A stretch of 64,000 nucleotides of DNA from Chloroflexota bacterium (GTDB lineage Bacteria > Chloroflexota > Dehalococcoidia > UBA2979). Where the stretch lies: positions 60,655 through 124,654 of the forward strand of contig CANKAU010000004.1 in NCBI GenBank assembly GCA_947479915.1, written 5' to 3'. The position numbers and the translations under genes are program-made. The notes under the pieces are model-generated. The model searched no databases, was not told the DNA's origin, and saw nothing but the letters and a program-made list of their open reading frames with translations. Every line of letters begins with the position of its first letter. Positions within the stretch are counted from its first letter, which is position 1. Below are positions 47,559-56,674 of this stretch, in pieces.

Positions 47559-50500
47559 TTAAGCGCCGCCCACGGCGATGAGGCCGGACTCGCGGCGCGC
47601 GGACTCCGCTTCGCCCACCTCGGCCGCGTCGCCGAGGACGCCGAGCAGCGCCTTCAGCCTCGGCACGAGCGCTTCGAGGCGCCCGGCATCGACTGCGCCG
47701 CGCGCGAAACGGGATTCCGCACCCCGAACGCGGAAACACAGCTCGACCGGCAGGTCGCCGACGAACTCGTCCAGCACCGCGCAGAGGCGCGCGACGCGAC
47801 GGCGGTCTGCCGCCTCGTCGGTGGTCTCGTCCATGGTCACCAGCAGGCGGTGCGGCCCACCCACGGCGCGGCGCGCCGGCGGCATGGCAGCAGAGGGCGC
47901 GGGCGTGGTGTACGTCTCGCTCGCCTCGGCCACGGCGGCCTCGATCGAGTTGGGCACGATGCGCAGGTCAGGGCGTTGTTCCCTTGGCCCGCCCGGGGGA
48001 CCTCCGGGGCCAGCAGGCGGCCCCCCGGGCGGGTTGGGGAACGCTGGTCCCGCGCTGAAGCGCGCGGCGGAGAAGCCGGCCCGGATCGTGAACTTCGCGG
48101 GAACGAAGTCAGATGCCAGCCTGCCGGCGTCATAGTCATAGGCGCACACCTCGAGGGCGGCGACGTTCACGCGGCCGCCACGAGGGCGCACCGCTACCTT
48201 CGCGAGGATCACGTTGCCCTCGAAGAGCAGACCGCGGCTCTTGGCGGCCTCGTACTCCGTGGACCAGAAGGTGATCTCGCACTGGCCGCTCAGGTCTTCG
48301 ATCGTGACGGCGGCGAAGGACTTGCCGGTCTTGGTGCTGAGCGCGCGCACGTTGATCACGGTGCCCGCGATCACGGCGTCCTGCCCACCGAGTTCCTCGG
48401 TCAGCTCGATCGCCTGGTGCGTGACGTAGCGCGCGATGCGCTGCGAGGCGGCGCGGAACGGGTGCTCGGACACGTACGTGCCCAGCAGCTCCTTCTCCCA
48501 CGCGAGTAGCTGCGGCTGCGGGATGATCTCCTCGGTCAGTTCGAGGCCGGGGAGCGGCGTGTTCACCTCGTCGCCGAACATGTCGAACATGCTCGTCTGG
48601 CCGGTGTCGCGCAGCTTCTGCTCCTGCTGCGCGAGCGACAGGATGCGGTCCACGCTGGTGATCACCGCCGCGCGCGCGGCGAGCGTGTCGAGGGCGCCCG
48701 CCTTCGCGAGCGATTCCAGGACGCGCTTGTTCATCTCGCGCGCGGGGACGCGCCGGGCGAAGTCCTCCACGCTCTGGAAGTCGCCGCGTGCGTCGCGCTC
48801 GGCGATTAGCGCCTCGACCCCACCGAGGCCGACGTTCTTGATCTGCGCCAGACCGAAGCGGATCGCGTCCGTGCCGTCCGCGAGGCGCTCGATGCTGAAG
48901 TTGGCCTCGCTGGCGTTCACGTCCGGCTGGAGCACCGGGACGCCGAGTCGCGTGCATTCCGCGATGCCCGGGGCGATGCGGTCAGAGTTGCCGTTCGCGG
49001 CCTGCAGCACGGCGGCCATGTACTCGACGGGGTAGTGCGCCTTCAGGTACGCGGTCTGGTAGGCGATCGTGCCATAGCAGACCGCGTGGGCCTTGTTGAA
49101 CGCGTACCCGGCGAACGGCTCGATGAGGTCGAAGAGCTGCTCGCCGAGGTGCTGCTCGTAGCCGAGGCGCTCGACGCCCTCGAGGAATCGCACGCGCTCC
49201 TCGAGCATGACGGAGGCGATCTTCTTGCCCATCGCCTTGCGCATGACGTCGGCCTGGCCCAGCGAGTAACCGGCGAACTTGCGCGCGATCTGGAGCACCT
49301 GCTCCTGGTACGTGATGACGCCGTACGTCTCGGCGAGGATCGGCTCGAGGTCGGGGTGCGGGTAGTTCACCGCGGCGCGCCCGTGCTTCACGTCGATGTA
49401 CGTCGGGATGTGCTCCAGCGGGCCGGGTCGGAAGAGCGCGACCATGGCGGAGAGCTCGCGGATGTTCTGCGGCTTCAGCTCCACCACGTAGCGGCGCATG
49501 CCCGCCGACTCCATCTGGAACACGCCGAACGTCTCGCCCTCGCTCAGGAGCCGGCTGGTGGCGGGGTCCGCGTCCGGGATCTTCCACAGATCCACGCGCT
49601 CGCCGCGCTGCCGCTCGATGAGCTCGATGGCGCGCGCGAGGATCGTGAGGTTCGTCAGGCCGAGGTAGTCGATCTTCAGGAGGCCGATCTTGTCGATCTC
49701 CGCCATCGCCCACTGCGTGGTGGGGAGTGCGGTCTCCTCGTCGGCGTCCTTCTTCGTCGCGCGCTGCAGCGGCACGACGTCGCTCAGCGGCTCGCGCGAG
49801 ATGACGACGCCGGCCGCGTGCGTGCTCGCGTGCCTCGACACGCCCTCGAGCTGGCGCGCGGTGTCGATGAGGTCGCGCGTGGTCTCTTCGACCTCGTACG
49901 CGGCCTTCAGCTCGTTGGACTGCTTCAGCGACTCGTCGAGGCTGATGTTGAGCTGGTCGGGGATCATCCGCGCGATTCGGTCGGCGGCACCGAAGTCGAG
50001 GCCCAGCGCGCGCCCGGTGTCGCGGATCGCGGCCTTCGCGCCCAGCGTCCCAAAGGTGCCGATCTGGGCCACGCGGTCGCGGCCGTACTTCTCCGCGGTG
50101 TAGCGGATCACTTCCTCGCGACGGTCGTCAGCGAAGTCGAAGTCGACATCGGGCATGCCGATGCGCTCCGGGTTCAGGAAGCGCTCGAAGACGAGATCGT
50201 ACTCCAGCGGGTCGATGTCCGTGACGTCCAGCGTGTACAGGATGATCGAGGCAGCCGCGGAGCCGCGCACACCCATCCGGATGCCGTGGCTCTTCGCGAA
50301 CTGCGCGATGTCGCGCACGATCAGCATGTACTCGTCGAAGCCGGTCAGCTCCACGACGTGCAGCTCGTAGTTGAGCCGTTCGATGTGCGCGTCGGTGTGG
50401 TTCGGGTAGCGGCGGCGCAGGCCTTCCTCGGTCAGCCGACGCAGGTACTGGCGCGCGGTCATGCCCTCGGGCACACCGGGGTCGGGCAGCATGGTGCGGC

Positions 50501-51323
50501 CGAAGGTGAGCTTGAAGTCGATCTGCTCGGCGATGACCTGCGTGTTGTCTGCGGCCTCCGGGTGATCCGGGAACAGCGCGCGCATCTCCGCCTCGGAGCG
50601 CAGGTAGAACTTGTCGCTGTCCAGCTTGAAGCGGTTCGCGTCGTTCATCGTGCTGTTGGAGCCGATGCACAGCAGCACGTCGTGCGCGCGGTGCTGCGCC
50701 GGCGTCGTGTAGTGCGAGTCGTTCGTCACGACCGTCGGCAGGTCCATCGACTTCGCGATGCGGAAGACGTCCGGCATCAGCTTCGTGAACTGCTCCATGC
50801 CGTGTTCCATGGTCTCGAGGTAGTAGCGCCCCTTGAACAGGTCGCTGTAGTACCCGACCACCTCGCGCGCCTTCGACTCGTCGTCGTTGCGCAGCGCGGT
50901 CATGAACTCACCCGACGGGCAGCCGGACAGCGCGATCAGCCCCTCGCTGTGCGCCTCCAGCAGCTCCCGGTCCATGCGAGGGCGGTAGTAGAAGCCCTCG
51001 AGGTGAGACGCGGACGAGAGCTTGAGGAGGTTGCGGTAGCCGATCTCGTTCTGCGCGAGGAGCGTGAGGTGAAACGGCCAGCGTTGCTTCGGATCCTTCT
51101 CGAACCGCGAGCCCGGCGCGACGTACGCCTCGATGCCGATGATCGGCTTGATGTCGTGCTTCTTGGCCGCCTGGTAGAACTCGATCGCCCCGTACAGCGC
51201 GCCGTGATCGGTGATCGCCAGCGACTGCATCCCCAGCTCGTGCGCGCGCTCCATCAACGGATCGATCTTCGAGAGACCGTCCAGGAGGGAGTACTCGGTG
51301 TGGGTGTGGAGGTGGGTGAACAT
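47559..51323 (-). CDS. dnaE: DNA polymerase III alpha subunit
   Basis: 1254-residue replicative polymerase. N-terminal PHP domain keeps its metal motif (HLHTHTEYSLLDG, ITDHGALYG), the palm has GMPDVDFDFADDRREEV (catalytic Asp near residue 390), and SRHASTHAAGVVIS and MGKKIASVMLEERVRFLEG are typical. A beta-clamp-like QTSMFDMF lies near residue 895 and an OB fold follows (VIAGTVINVRALSTKTGKSFAAVTIEDL). After it comes a Pro/Gly-rich insertion and an extra C-terminal domain. ATG 51323 gives the conserved MFTHLHTHTEYSLLDG start. No clear ribosome site. Confidence 0.97.
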   Translation of the reverse strand: MFTHLHTHTEYSLLDGLSKIDPLMERAHELGMQSLAITDHGALYGAIEFYQAAKKHDIKPIIGIEAYVAPGSRFEKDPKQRWPFHLTLLAQNEIGYRNLLKLSSASHLEGFYYRPRMDRELLEAHSEGLIALSGCPSGEFMTALRNDDESKAREVVGYYSDLFKGRYYLETMEHGMEQFTKLMPDVFRIAKSMDLPTVVTNDSHYTTPAQHRAHDVLLCIGSNSTMNDANRFKLDSDKFYLRSEAEMRALFPDHPEAADNTQVIAEQIDFKLTFGRTMLPDPGVPEGMTARQYLRRLTEEGLRRRYPNHTDAHIERLNYELHVVELTGFDEYMLIVRDIAQFAKSHGIRMGVRGSAAASIILYTLDVTDIDPLEYDLVFERFLNPERIGMPDVDFDFADDRREEVIRYTAEKYGRDRVAQIGTFGTLGAKAAIRDTGRALGLDFGAADRIARMIPDQLNISLDESLKQSNELKAAYEVEETTRDLIDTARQLEGVSRHASTHAAGVVISREPLSDVVPLQRATKKDADEETALPTTQWAMAEIDKIGLLKIDYLGLTNLTILARAIELIERQRGERVDLWKIPDADPATSRLLSEGETFGVFQMESAGMRRYVVELKPQNIRELSAMVALFRPGPLEHIPTYIDVKHGRAAVNYPHPDLEPILAETYGVITYQEQVLQIARKFAGYSLGQADVMRKAMGKKIASVMLEERVRFLEGVERLGYEQHLGEQLFDLIEPFAGYAFNKAHAVCYGTIAYQTAYLKAHYPVEYMAAVLQAANGNSDRIAPGIAECTRLGVPVLQPDVNASEANFSIERLADGTDAIRFGLAQIKNVGLGGVEALIAERDARGDFQSVEDFARRVPAREMNKRVLESLAKAGALDTLAARAAVITSVDRILSLAQQEQKLRDTGQTSMFDMFGDEVNTPLPGLELTEEIIPQPQLLAWEKELLGTYVSEHPFRAASQRIARYVTHQAIELTEELGGQDAVIAGTVINVRALSTKTGKSFAAVTIEDLSGQCEITFWSTEYEAAKSRGLLFEGNVILAKVAVRPRGGRVNVAALEVCAYDYDAGRLASDFVPAKFTIRAGFSAARFSAGPAFPNPPGGPPAGPGGPPGGPREQRPDLRIVPNSIEAAVAEASETYTTPAPSAAMPPARRAVGGPHRLLVTMDETTDEAADRRRVARLCAVLDEFVGDLPVELCFRVRGAESRFARGAVDAGRLEALVPRLKALLGVLGDAAEVGEAESARRESGLIAVGGA

Positions 51324-51583
51324 GCTTCGGTTCGAGGAATCCGTGTAGGCGGTTACGCGAACGGGCGTACTACGACCGTAGGATTCGGATGCTACACCCG
51401 CCGTTCGCACCTGTCACGACCGAGCAGGCGCCCGCCGTCCAAATCCTGTCGACGCCGCGTTGAGGGGGCATGTGCGAGAGGGGGGGCAAAGGAATCCGTG
51501 AGTTGAGTCGTTCTGGCACCGGAGGGCGCGCTGGGTGGTCGCGTGCCGACGCGCCCGTATCGAGTCGTCCTCTGAGCGCTTCG

Positions 51584-52081
51584 CTAGCGGTAGTTGCCGA
51601 ACTCCAGCTCGACGCCCCAGTCCTCGCCCTTGAGGGCGGCCATGGCGGACTGGAGGTCGTCGCGAGAGGGGCCTGAGACGCGGACGGCATCGCCCTGGAT
51701 CTGGGCGGTCACCTTCTTGTACTTCTGGTCGCGGATGAACTTGCTGATCGACTTCGCGGTGTCGCTGTCGATCGCCTGCACCAGCGTGATCTCCTGGCGC
51801 ACGGTGTTGCCACCGGCCTGCGCCATGTCCCCGCGCTTCAGGTTCTTGATCGGTACCTTGCGCGCGATCAGCCGGCCGAGGAGCGCGTCCCAGATCGCGT
51901 CGAGCTTGTACTCGTCCGTGGTGTGCACGGAGATCTTGTTGTCGGCGCGGCTGAACTCGATCTCGACCAGCACGTTCTTGAAGTCGAAGCGGCCGGTGAT
52001 CTCACGCAGCGCCTGGTTCACGGCGTTGTCGACCTCCTGCAGGTCGCAGCCGGTCGTGATGTCGAAGGACTCGTTCGCCAT
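51584..52081 (-). CDS. YajQ-family nucleotide-binding protein (UPF0234)
   Basis: 165 residues, the usual length. SFDITTGCDLQEVDNAVNQALREITGRFDFKN, VPIKNLKRGDMAQAGGNTVRQEITLVQAI and the C-terminal VTAQIQGDAVRVSGPSRDDLQ are strongly conserved. Members bind RNA or cyclic di-GMP in some proteobacteria; the role here is unknown. It stands alone, downstream of lysC on the same strand. The 260 bases to dnaE show nothing recognisable. Confidence 0.93.
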   Translation of the reverse strand: MANESFDITTGCDLQEVDNAVNQALREITGRFDFKNVLVEIEFSRADNKISVHTTDEYKLDAIWDALLGRLIARKVPIKNLKRGDMAQAGGNTVRQEITLVQAIDSDTAKSISKFIRDQKYKKVTAQIQGDAVRVSGPSRDDLQSAMAALKGEDWGVELEFGNYR

Positions 52082-52153
52082 GATTGCTTCCTCTTGGGCC
52101 TCATGCCGGAGACACCCGGCCCGCCCCGCTTCCGGCCTGCGGGCGCCGAGGTG

Positions 52154-53377
52154 CTAGCCCGCGCGGTCGAGCTCGAACGCGGCGTGCAGTGCGCGCACCG
52201 CGTCGCCGACGCGGCTGGACTCCACGACGCAGGTGATACGGATGTCGCTGGTGCTGATCATCTCGATGTTGATCGAGTTGTCGAAGAGCGTCTTGAACAT
52301 GAGCGCTGCGTAACCGGGCGCGCTCGCCATGCCGGTGCCCACGACGGACACGGTGCCGAGGTCCGGCGCTGAGACCACGCCGCCGCCGCCGATCTGCGAC
52401 AGCAGCCCGTTGATCACCTCGAGCGCCTTCGCGAGGTCGCCGGGCGCGACGGTGAACGTCAGGTCCGTGAGGTCCTCGACGCTCGCGTTCTGGACGATCG
52501 TGTCGACGGAGACGCCGGCCGTCGCGAGCGGCTCGAAGATGCGCGCCGCGATGCCCGGCTGGTCCGGGACGCCCCGCACCGTGACCTTCGCAATGTGGTC
52601 CTGATGGGCGATGCCGCGAACCTTGTTGCCCTGCTCCATGGTCGTCTCTCCGTGAATCAGCGTGCCGGGGGCGGCCGCATCGAACGTGCTCGCCACGAGG
52701 ATGTCGACGTTGTAGATCGCACCGACCTCGACGGCGCGGGCGTGCATCACGCGCGCGCCGGTCGTGGCCAGCTCGAGCATCTCCTCGTAGCCGATGTCGC
52801 GGAGCGGGCGCGCCTGCGGGCACACACGCGGGTCAGCGGTGAAGATGCCCGCGACGTCCGTGTAGATCTCGCAGGCGTCCGCCTTAAGCGCCGCCGCCAG
52901 CGCCACCGCCGTGGTGTCGCTGCCGCCGCGCCCGAGGGTTGTGACGTCAAAGTTCTCCGAGATGCCCTGGAACCCCGCGACGATGACGACGCGGCCCGCG
53001 CCCAGCTCGCGCTCGAGGCGGCCCGTCTCGATCTGCGCGATGCGCGCGCGACCGTAGACCTCATCGGTGTGGATGCCCGCCTGCGCGCCCGTGAGGCTGA
53101 TCGCGTCGAGGCCCTCGGCCTCCAACGCCATCGATAGCAGCGTGCTGGAGACGATCTCGCCGGTGGACAGCAGCACGTCCATCTCGCGCGGGTTGGGCTT
53201 CGCGTTGATCTTTGCGGCGAGTTCGATCAGGTCGTCCGTGGTGTCGCCCATGGCGGACACCACCGCGACCACGTCGTCGCCGTTGCGTCGACGCTCCGCG
53301 ATGCGGCGCGCGACGTGCTGGATCTTCTCGGCCGTGGCGACCGAAGAGCCGCCGTACTTCTGGACGATGCGGCTCAT
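52154..53377 (-). CDS. lysC: Aspartate kinase
   Basis: 407 residues. Phosphorylates aspartate, first step of the aspartate pathway. Kinase domain with IVQKYGGSSVATAEKI, GFQGISENFDVTTLGRGGSDTTAVALA and EIYTDVAGIFTADPRV, then two ACT domains (KVTVRGVPDQPGIAARIFEPLA ... DLGTVSVVGTGMASAPGYAALMF) for amino-acid feedback. The ATG overlaps the thrB stop (ATGA). Supplies asd at 8823. Confidence 0.97.
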   Translation of the reverse strand: MSRIVQKYGGSSVATAEKIQHVARRIAERRRNGDDVVAVVSAMGDTTDDLIELAAKINAKPNPREMDVLLSTGEIVSSTLLSMALEAEGLDAISLTGAQAGIHTDEVYGRARIAQIETGRLERELGAGRVVIVAGFQGISENFDVTTLGRGGSDTTAVALAAALKADACEIYTDVAGIFTADPRVCPQARPLRDIGYEEMLELATTGARVMHARAVEVGAIYNVDILVASTFDAAAPGTLIHGETTMEQGNKVRGIAHQDHIAKVTVRGVPDQPGIAARIFEPLATAGVSVDTIVQNASVEDLTDLTFTVAPGDLAKALEVINGLLSQIGGGGVVSAPDLGTVSVVGTGMASAPGYAALMFKTLFDNSINIEMISTSDIRITCVVESSRVGDAVRALHAAFELDRAG

Positions 53378-54258
53378 GCCTCCACGACCTCCGTGCCGCG
53401 CGCGCTGAATCCGACGACGCGCGTCTGTGCCTGCAACCCGTGCGCCGCAGCGGCCTGGCGCATTGCGCCCGTGACAGCGTCGTCGTGGTCGGTGATGAAC
53501 GCGGCGATCGTGGAGCCGCCGCCGGAGAGGTACACGCCATGCGCACCCGCCGCTCGCGCCGCGTCGAAGATCGGGTACATCGCGGGGAACAGCGTGCTGC
53601 GCGCCGGCTGGTGCAGGATGTCCTCGGTCGCGATGTTCAGCAGTTCGTACCGGTGGCCCGCGATCGCCGCGACGACGAGCGCCGCGCGGCCGATGTTGTG
53701 CACCGCCTGGTTGCGCGTCAGCGTCTCGGGCAGCCGCTTGCGCGACTCGTTCGTCGGCATGTCGAACTCGGGGATGAGCAGCGCGAGGCGCAGGTCATCC
53801 GGGATCGCGACGGGTGCGTGGTACTGGGTGCCTTCGTTCTCCACGACCACCTGCATCCCGCCGAGGAGCGCGGGGATGATGTTGTCCCCGTGTCCTTCGA
53901 GGCGGACGGCCAGCGGCAGCATCTCCTCCATCGACAGGCGGTTGCCCAGCAGTGCGTTCGCGGCGACCACACCGGCAGCGCGCGCCGCGGCCGACATGCC
54001 GAGGCCACGCCCGACGGGCATGTCGCCCACGCACGCAACGCGGATACCGCCGTGCGGCTCGCCCGCGGCGTCGAAGAACGAGGCCACGGCCTGCGCGGCC
54101 ATGCGCTCGATCGGGTCGACGGGCTCCGGAGCCGCGTGGTCCTGCACCTCGACGGTGAAGAGCGCGGTCCAGTCCAGCGCCACGCCCAGGCTGTCGAAGC
54201 CGGGGCCGAGGTTGGCCGAGGTGGTGGGGACGCGGACGGAAACGGTTCGGTCAGGCAT
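53374..54258 (-). CDS. thrB: Homoserine kinase
   Basis: GHMP-family kinase that phosphorylates homoserine on the way to threonine. About 294 residues. SVRVPTTSANLGPGFDSLGVALDW is the N-terminal signature; the ATP loop reads PVGRGLGMSAAARAAGVVAANALLG, with Met where most have Ser; GVYLSGGGSTIAAF is near the C-terminus. ATG 54258 lies 7 bases after a TAGACT -10, so the message should be leaderless; an upstream in-frame start would precede the promoter. Translationally coupled to lysC; thrC and hom are not in the window. Confidence 0.94.
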   Translation of the reverse strand: MPDRTVSVRVPTTSANLGPGFDSLGVALDWTALFTVEVQDHAAPEPVDPIERMAAQAVASFFDAAGEPHGGIRVACVGDMPVGRGLGMSAAARAAGVVAANALLGNRLSMEEMLPLAVRLEGHGDNIIPALLGGMQVVVENEGTQYHAPVAIPDDLRLALLIPEFDMPTNESRKRLPETLTRNQAVHNIGRAALVVAAIAGHRYELLNIATEDILHQPARSTLFPAMYPIFDAARAAGAHGVYLSGGGSTIAAFITDHDDAVTGAMRQAAAAHGLQAQTRVVGFSARGTEVVEA

Positions 54259-54265
54259 GTGCCCA

Positions 54266-54271
54266 AGTCTA
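54266..54271 (-). promoter_or_regulatory. -10 element TAGACT for thrB-lysC, leaderless start
   Basis: Minus-strand TAGACT with only 7 bases between it and the thrB ATG. The context CGGGTAGACTTGGG resembles the moxR promoter at 47503. No -35. Confidence 0.6.
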
Positions 54272-54326
54272 CCCGAGGCGCCACGTAGGGACACCGCGCA
54301 CGCGTGAACCGGGGCGGCGCCGGGGC

Positions 54327-54332
54327 TACACT
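54327..54332 (+). promoter_or_regulatory. -10 element TACACT for the thiolase gene
   Basis: TACACT 60 bases before ATG 54393, divergent from the thrB promoter. It lies before the longer in-frame start at 54339, which therefore remains possible. Confidence 0.5.
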
Positions 54333-54392
54333 TCCCGAGTGGCGCGCCCCCGCGGAACAGCCGCGGACAACGGGGTGCAGAAGGGGATCGGC

Positions 54393-55568
54393 ATGGAAGA
54401 CATCGTCATCGTGGATGGCGTCCGCACCGCGATCGGCACTCTGGGCGGTTCGTTCTCGGACACCTCGGTCTCGGAGCTCGGCTCGATCGTGGTGCGCGAG
54501 GTGCTGCAGCGCGCGGGGCTGGCCCCGGAGCACGTGGACCAGGTGATCCTGGGCAATGTGGGCGGCGCGCCCGAGGATGCCTACTTCGCGCGGAACGCAT
54601 CGCTGAAGGCCGGCCTCCCGATTGAAGTGCCTGCGCTGGCCGTCAGCCGCGCCTGTGGCTCCGGCCTTGAGGCCATCCACAACGCCGCACGCTGGATCCA
54701 GGCCGGTGACGCCGAGGTAGTGGTCGCGGGTGGCGCGGAGAACATGACGCGCATCCCCTACTACCTCCGCAAGGCGCGCACGGGCTACCGCTACGGCAAC
54801 GACGTGCTGGAGGACGGCGTCCAGGCGCTGCTCACCGACCCCAATGCCGACATGATCATGGGCATCACCGCGGAGAACCTCGCCGCGAAGTTCGAACTGT
54901 CCCGCCAGGTGCAGGACGAGTACGCCCTGCGCTCGCAGGAGCGCGCTGCCCACGCCATCGAGGCGGGCTACTTCGACTCGCAGATTGTGCCGGTCGAGGT
55001 GCGCAAGGGCCGCGAGACGGTGCAGTTCGCAAAGGACGAGCACCCGCGCGCGACCAGCATGGAGACGCTCGGGAAGCTCCGCCCCGTCTTCAAGAAGGAC
55101 GGCGACGTGACGGCCGGGAACTCCTCCGGCATCAACGACGGCGCGGCGGCGGTCATCGTCACCACGGCGACGAAGGCGAAGGAGCTCGGCCTGCGGCCGC
55201 GGCTGCGGATGCTGTCGAAGGCCGTCTCCGGCGTCGACCCGACGATCATGGGCTCCGGCCCGATCCCGGCCAGCCAGGCGGCGTTGAAGCGCGCCAACCT
55301 GACCGTGGACGACATGGACGTCATCGAGCTGAACGAGGCGTTCGCCTCGGTCGCGGCGGCCTGCTCGCTGGGTCTCAACCTCCCGTTGGACAAGACGAAC
55401 CCGAACGGCGGCGCGATCGCCCTCGGTCACCCGGTCGGCGCGACGGGCGCGATCCTGACGGTGAAGGTGATGAACGAGCTGGAGCGCACCGGCGGCCGCT
55501 ATGGCCTCGTGACGCTCTGCATCGGCGGCGGCCAGGGCATCGCGGCCGTATTCGAGCGCATCTCCTAG
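54393..55568 (+). CDS. Acetyl-CoA acetyltransferase (thiolase)
   Basis: 391 residues, the normal thiolase length. Catalyses acetoacetyl-CoA formation or cleavage. Acyl-accepting Cys in SRACGSGLEAI (C88), NEAFASVAAA, the catalytic His in GHPVGATGA and the second Cys in LCIGGGQG. ATG 54393 is preceded by AAGGGGA at 6-7 nt; an upstream GTG at 54339 is in frame. Could serve fatty-acid oxidation or isoprenoid/polyhydroxybutyrate routes; no partner genes are adjacent. Confidence 0.95.
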   Translation: MEDIVIVDGVRTAIGTLGGSFSDTSVSELGSIVVREVLQRAGLAPEHVDQVILGNVGGAPEDAYFARNASLKAGLPIEVPALAVSRACGSGLEAIHNAARWIQAGDAEVVVAGGAENMTRIPYYLRKARTGYRYGNDVLEDGVQALLTDPNADMIMGITAENLAAKFELSRQVQDEYALRSQERAAHAIEAGYFDSQIVPVEVRKGRETVQFAKDEHPRATSMETLGKLRPVFKKDGDVTAGNSSGINDGAAAVIVTTATKAKELGLRPRLRMLSKAVSGVDPTIMGSGPIPASQAALKRANLTVDDMDVIELNEAFASVAAACSLGLNLPLDKTNPNGGAIALGHPVGATGAILTVKVMNELERTGGRYGLVTLCIGGGQGIAAVFERIS

Positions 55569-55592
55569 CGCGACCTTCCGGTCACGACACGT

Positions 55593-55622
55593 AACGAGGC
55601 CCGCCGATCGGCGGGCCTCGTT
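55593..55622. terminator. Terminator between the thiolase and zinc-ribbon genes
   Basis: 14-bp inverted repeat AACGAGGCCCGCCG/CGGCGGGCCTCGTT with AT centre, followed by CGATCTT on the plus strand. Between convergent genes; can act both ways. Confidence 0.8.
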
Positions 55623-55647
55623 CGATCTTCGGAGCGGAGGGTCGAGA

Positions 55648-55898
55648 CTAGGCGGCGCTCACGTTGCGGGCGATCTGGCCGGAGCGCCGGGCTTCGGCGT
55701 GGCCCTGTCGCAGGTACTCCATCGCCTCCCGCGTCCACTGGCCGCAGGAGTCGCAGAGGAGGTCATGGTGGTGCCGTCGCGCGAGACGATGCGCGAGCCA
55801 CCGGACTCCGAGTGGACCGCCTCACCGTGGATGAAGTGGATCTCGAAGGCCTTGCCCCGGATCGGAAGGTCGCAGATGTCGCAAAGCACGACCTGCAT
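55648..55898 (-). pseudogene. Small double-CxxC zinc-ribbon gene with a -1 frameshift
   Basis: From ATG 55898 (GGGAG 8 nt upstream) the frame reads MQVVLCDICDLPIRGKAFEI and on to ...RIVSRDGTTM, then turns into nonsense. One frame over, the sequence continues as LLCDSCGQWTREAMEYLRQG...ARNVSAA with a stop at 55648. Adding one base near 55763 (for example T, giving a Tyr codon) joins the halves into an 83-residue protein with two CxxC knuckles. So either one base was lost in the genome or assembly, or the frameshift is used. Function unknown. Confidence 0.72.
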
Positions 55899-56038
55899 CG
55901 GAAGGCTCCCTCAGAGCGGCGCCCACTGCACGTGGGTCTCGTCTCGGGATCATCGGCAGGTTGGGTGGGGTTCCGTCGGTCTGTCGCTGGCAAATATCTG
56001 ACGCTCGGCTGGCCCTATCGCGGGCGTGATGCGTTCTG

Positions 56039-56674
56039 TCAGGTGCCCAGCAGGCCCCGAATTCGTTCCCACGCGGTGTGGGTGATTTGCATCTCCGGCG
56101 TCGTCGCGTCGAGGACGAGCCAACGCTCCGGTTCCGCGGCCGCCAGGTTCAGGAACCCCCGGCGCACGCGGCGGTGAAACTCCATGTCCTCGCGTTCGAG
56201 GTAGTCCAGCCCACGCTGGCCCCGCTGGAAGCCGTCCTCCGGCGCCAGGTCCAGGAGCAGCGTCAGATCCGGTACGAGGCCCTGCGTCGCTGCGCGGTTC
56301 GCTGCCTCCACCATCGGTAACTCAAGACCACGTCCGTAGTGCTGATACGCGAGTGTTGAGTCGCCAAACCGGTCGCAGATCACCAGCGCGCCCCGGTCGA
56401 GCGCCGGGCGGATGACCTCGGCGACCAGCTGCGCACGGGCGGCGGTGAAGACGAGGAGCTCCGCGGCCGGCGCCGGTGGCGTCTCGCCCTCGGCGGTGGC
56501 GAAGAGCGCGGCGCGCAGCCGCTCGCCCAGCAGCGTGCCGCCCGGCTCCCGGCACGTGACCACCTCGCGCCCGACCGCCGAAGCGAGGCGCGCGATCGCG
56601 GCGATCTGGGTGCTCTTCCCCGCGCCCTCGCCGCCTTCCAGCGTGACGAAGACGCCGCGACTCACGGCCGTCAC
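56039..56674 (-). CDS. tmk: Thymidylate kinase
   Basis: About 211 residues. Phosphorylates dTMP to dTDP. P-loop GGEGAGKST (about 14-22), [17 protein letters not shown], the [16 protein letters not shown] motif, and a lid segment with [16 protein letters not shown] 56674 overlaps the upstream stop as GTGA, which I prefer to the longer frame from 56695. The last gene of the pdxS-pdxT-GNAT-Ycf45-tmk run. Confidence 0.94.
   Translation of the reverse strand: MTAVSRGVFVTLEGGEGAGKSTQIAAIARLASAVGREVVTCREPGGTLLGERLRAALFATAEGETPPAPAAELLVFTAARAQLVAEVIRPALDRGALVICDRFGDSTLAYQHYGRGLELPMVEAANRAATQGLVPDLTLLLDLAPEDGFQRGQRGLDYLEREDMEFHRRVRRGFLNLAAAEPERWLVLDATTPEMQITHTAWERIRGLLGT

Noticed and set aside
49035-51506. 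823-residue open frame opposite dnaE
   Set aside because: Antisense shadow of a certain gene; composition dominated by Arg/Val/Asp/Leu as expected from reversed codons.
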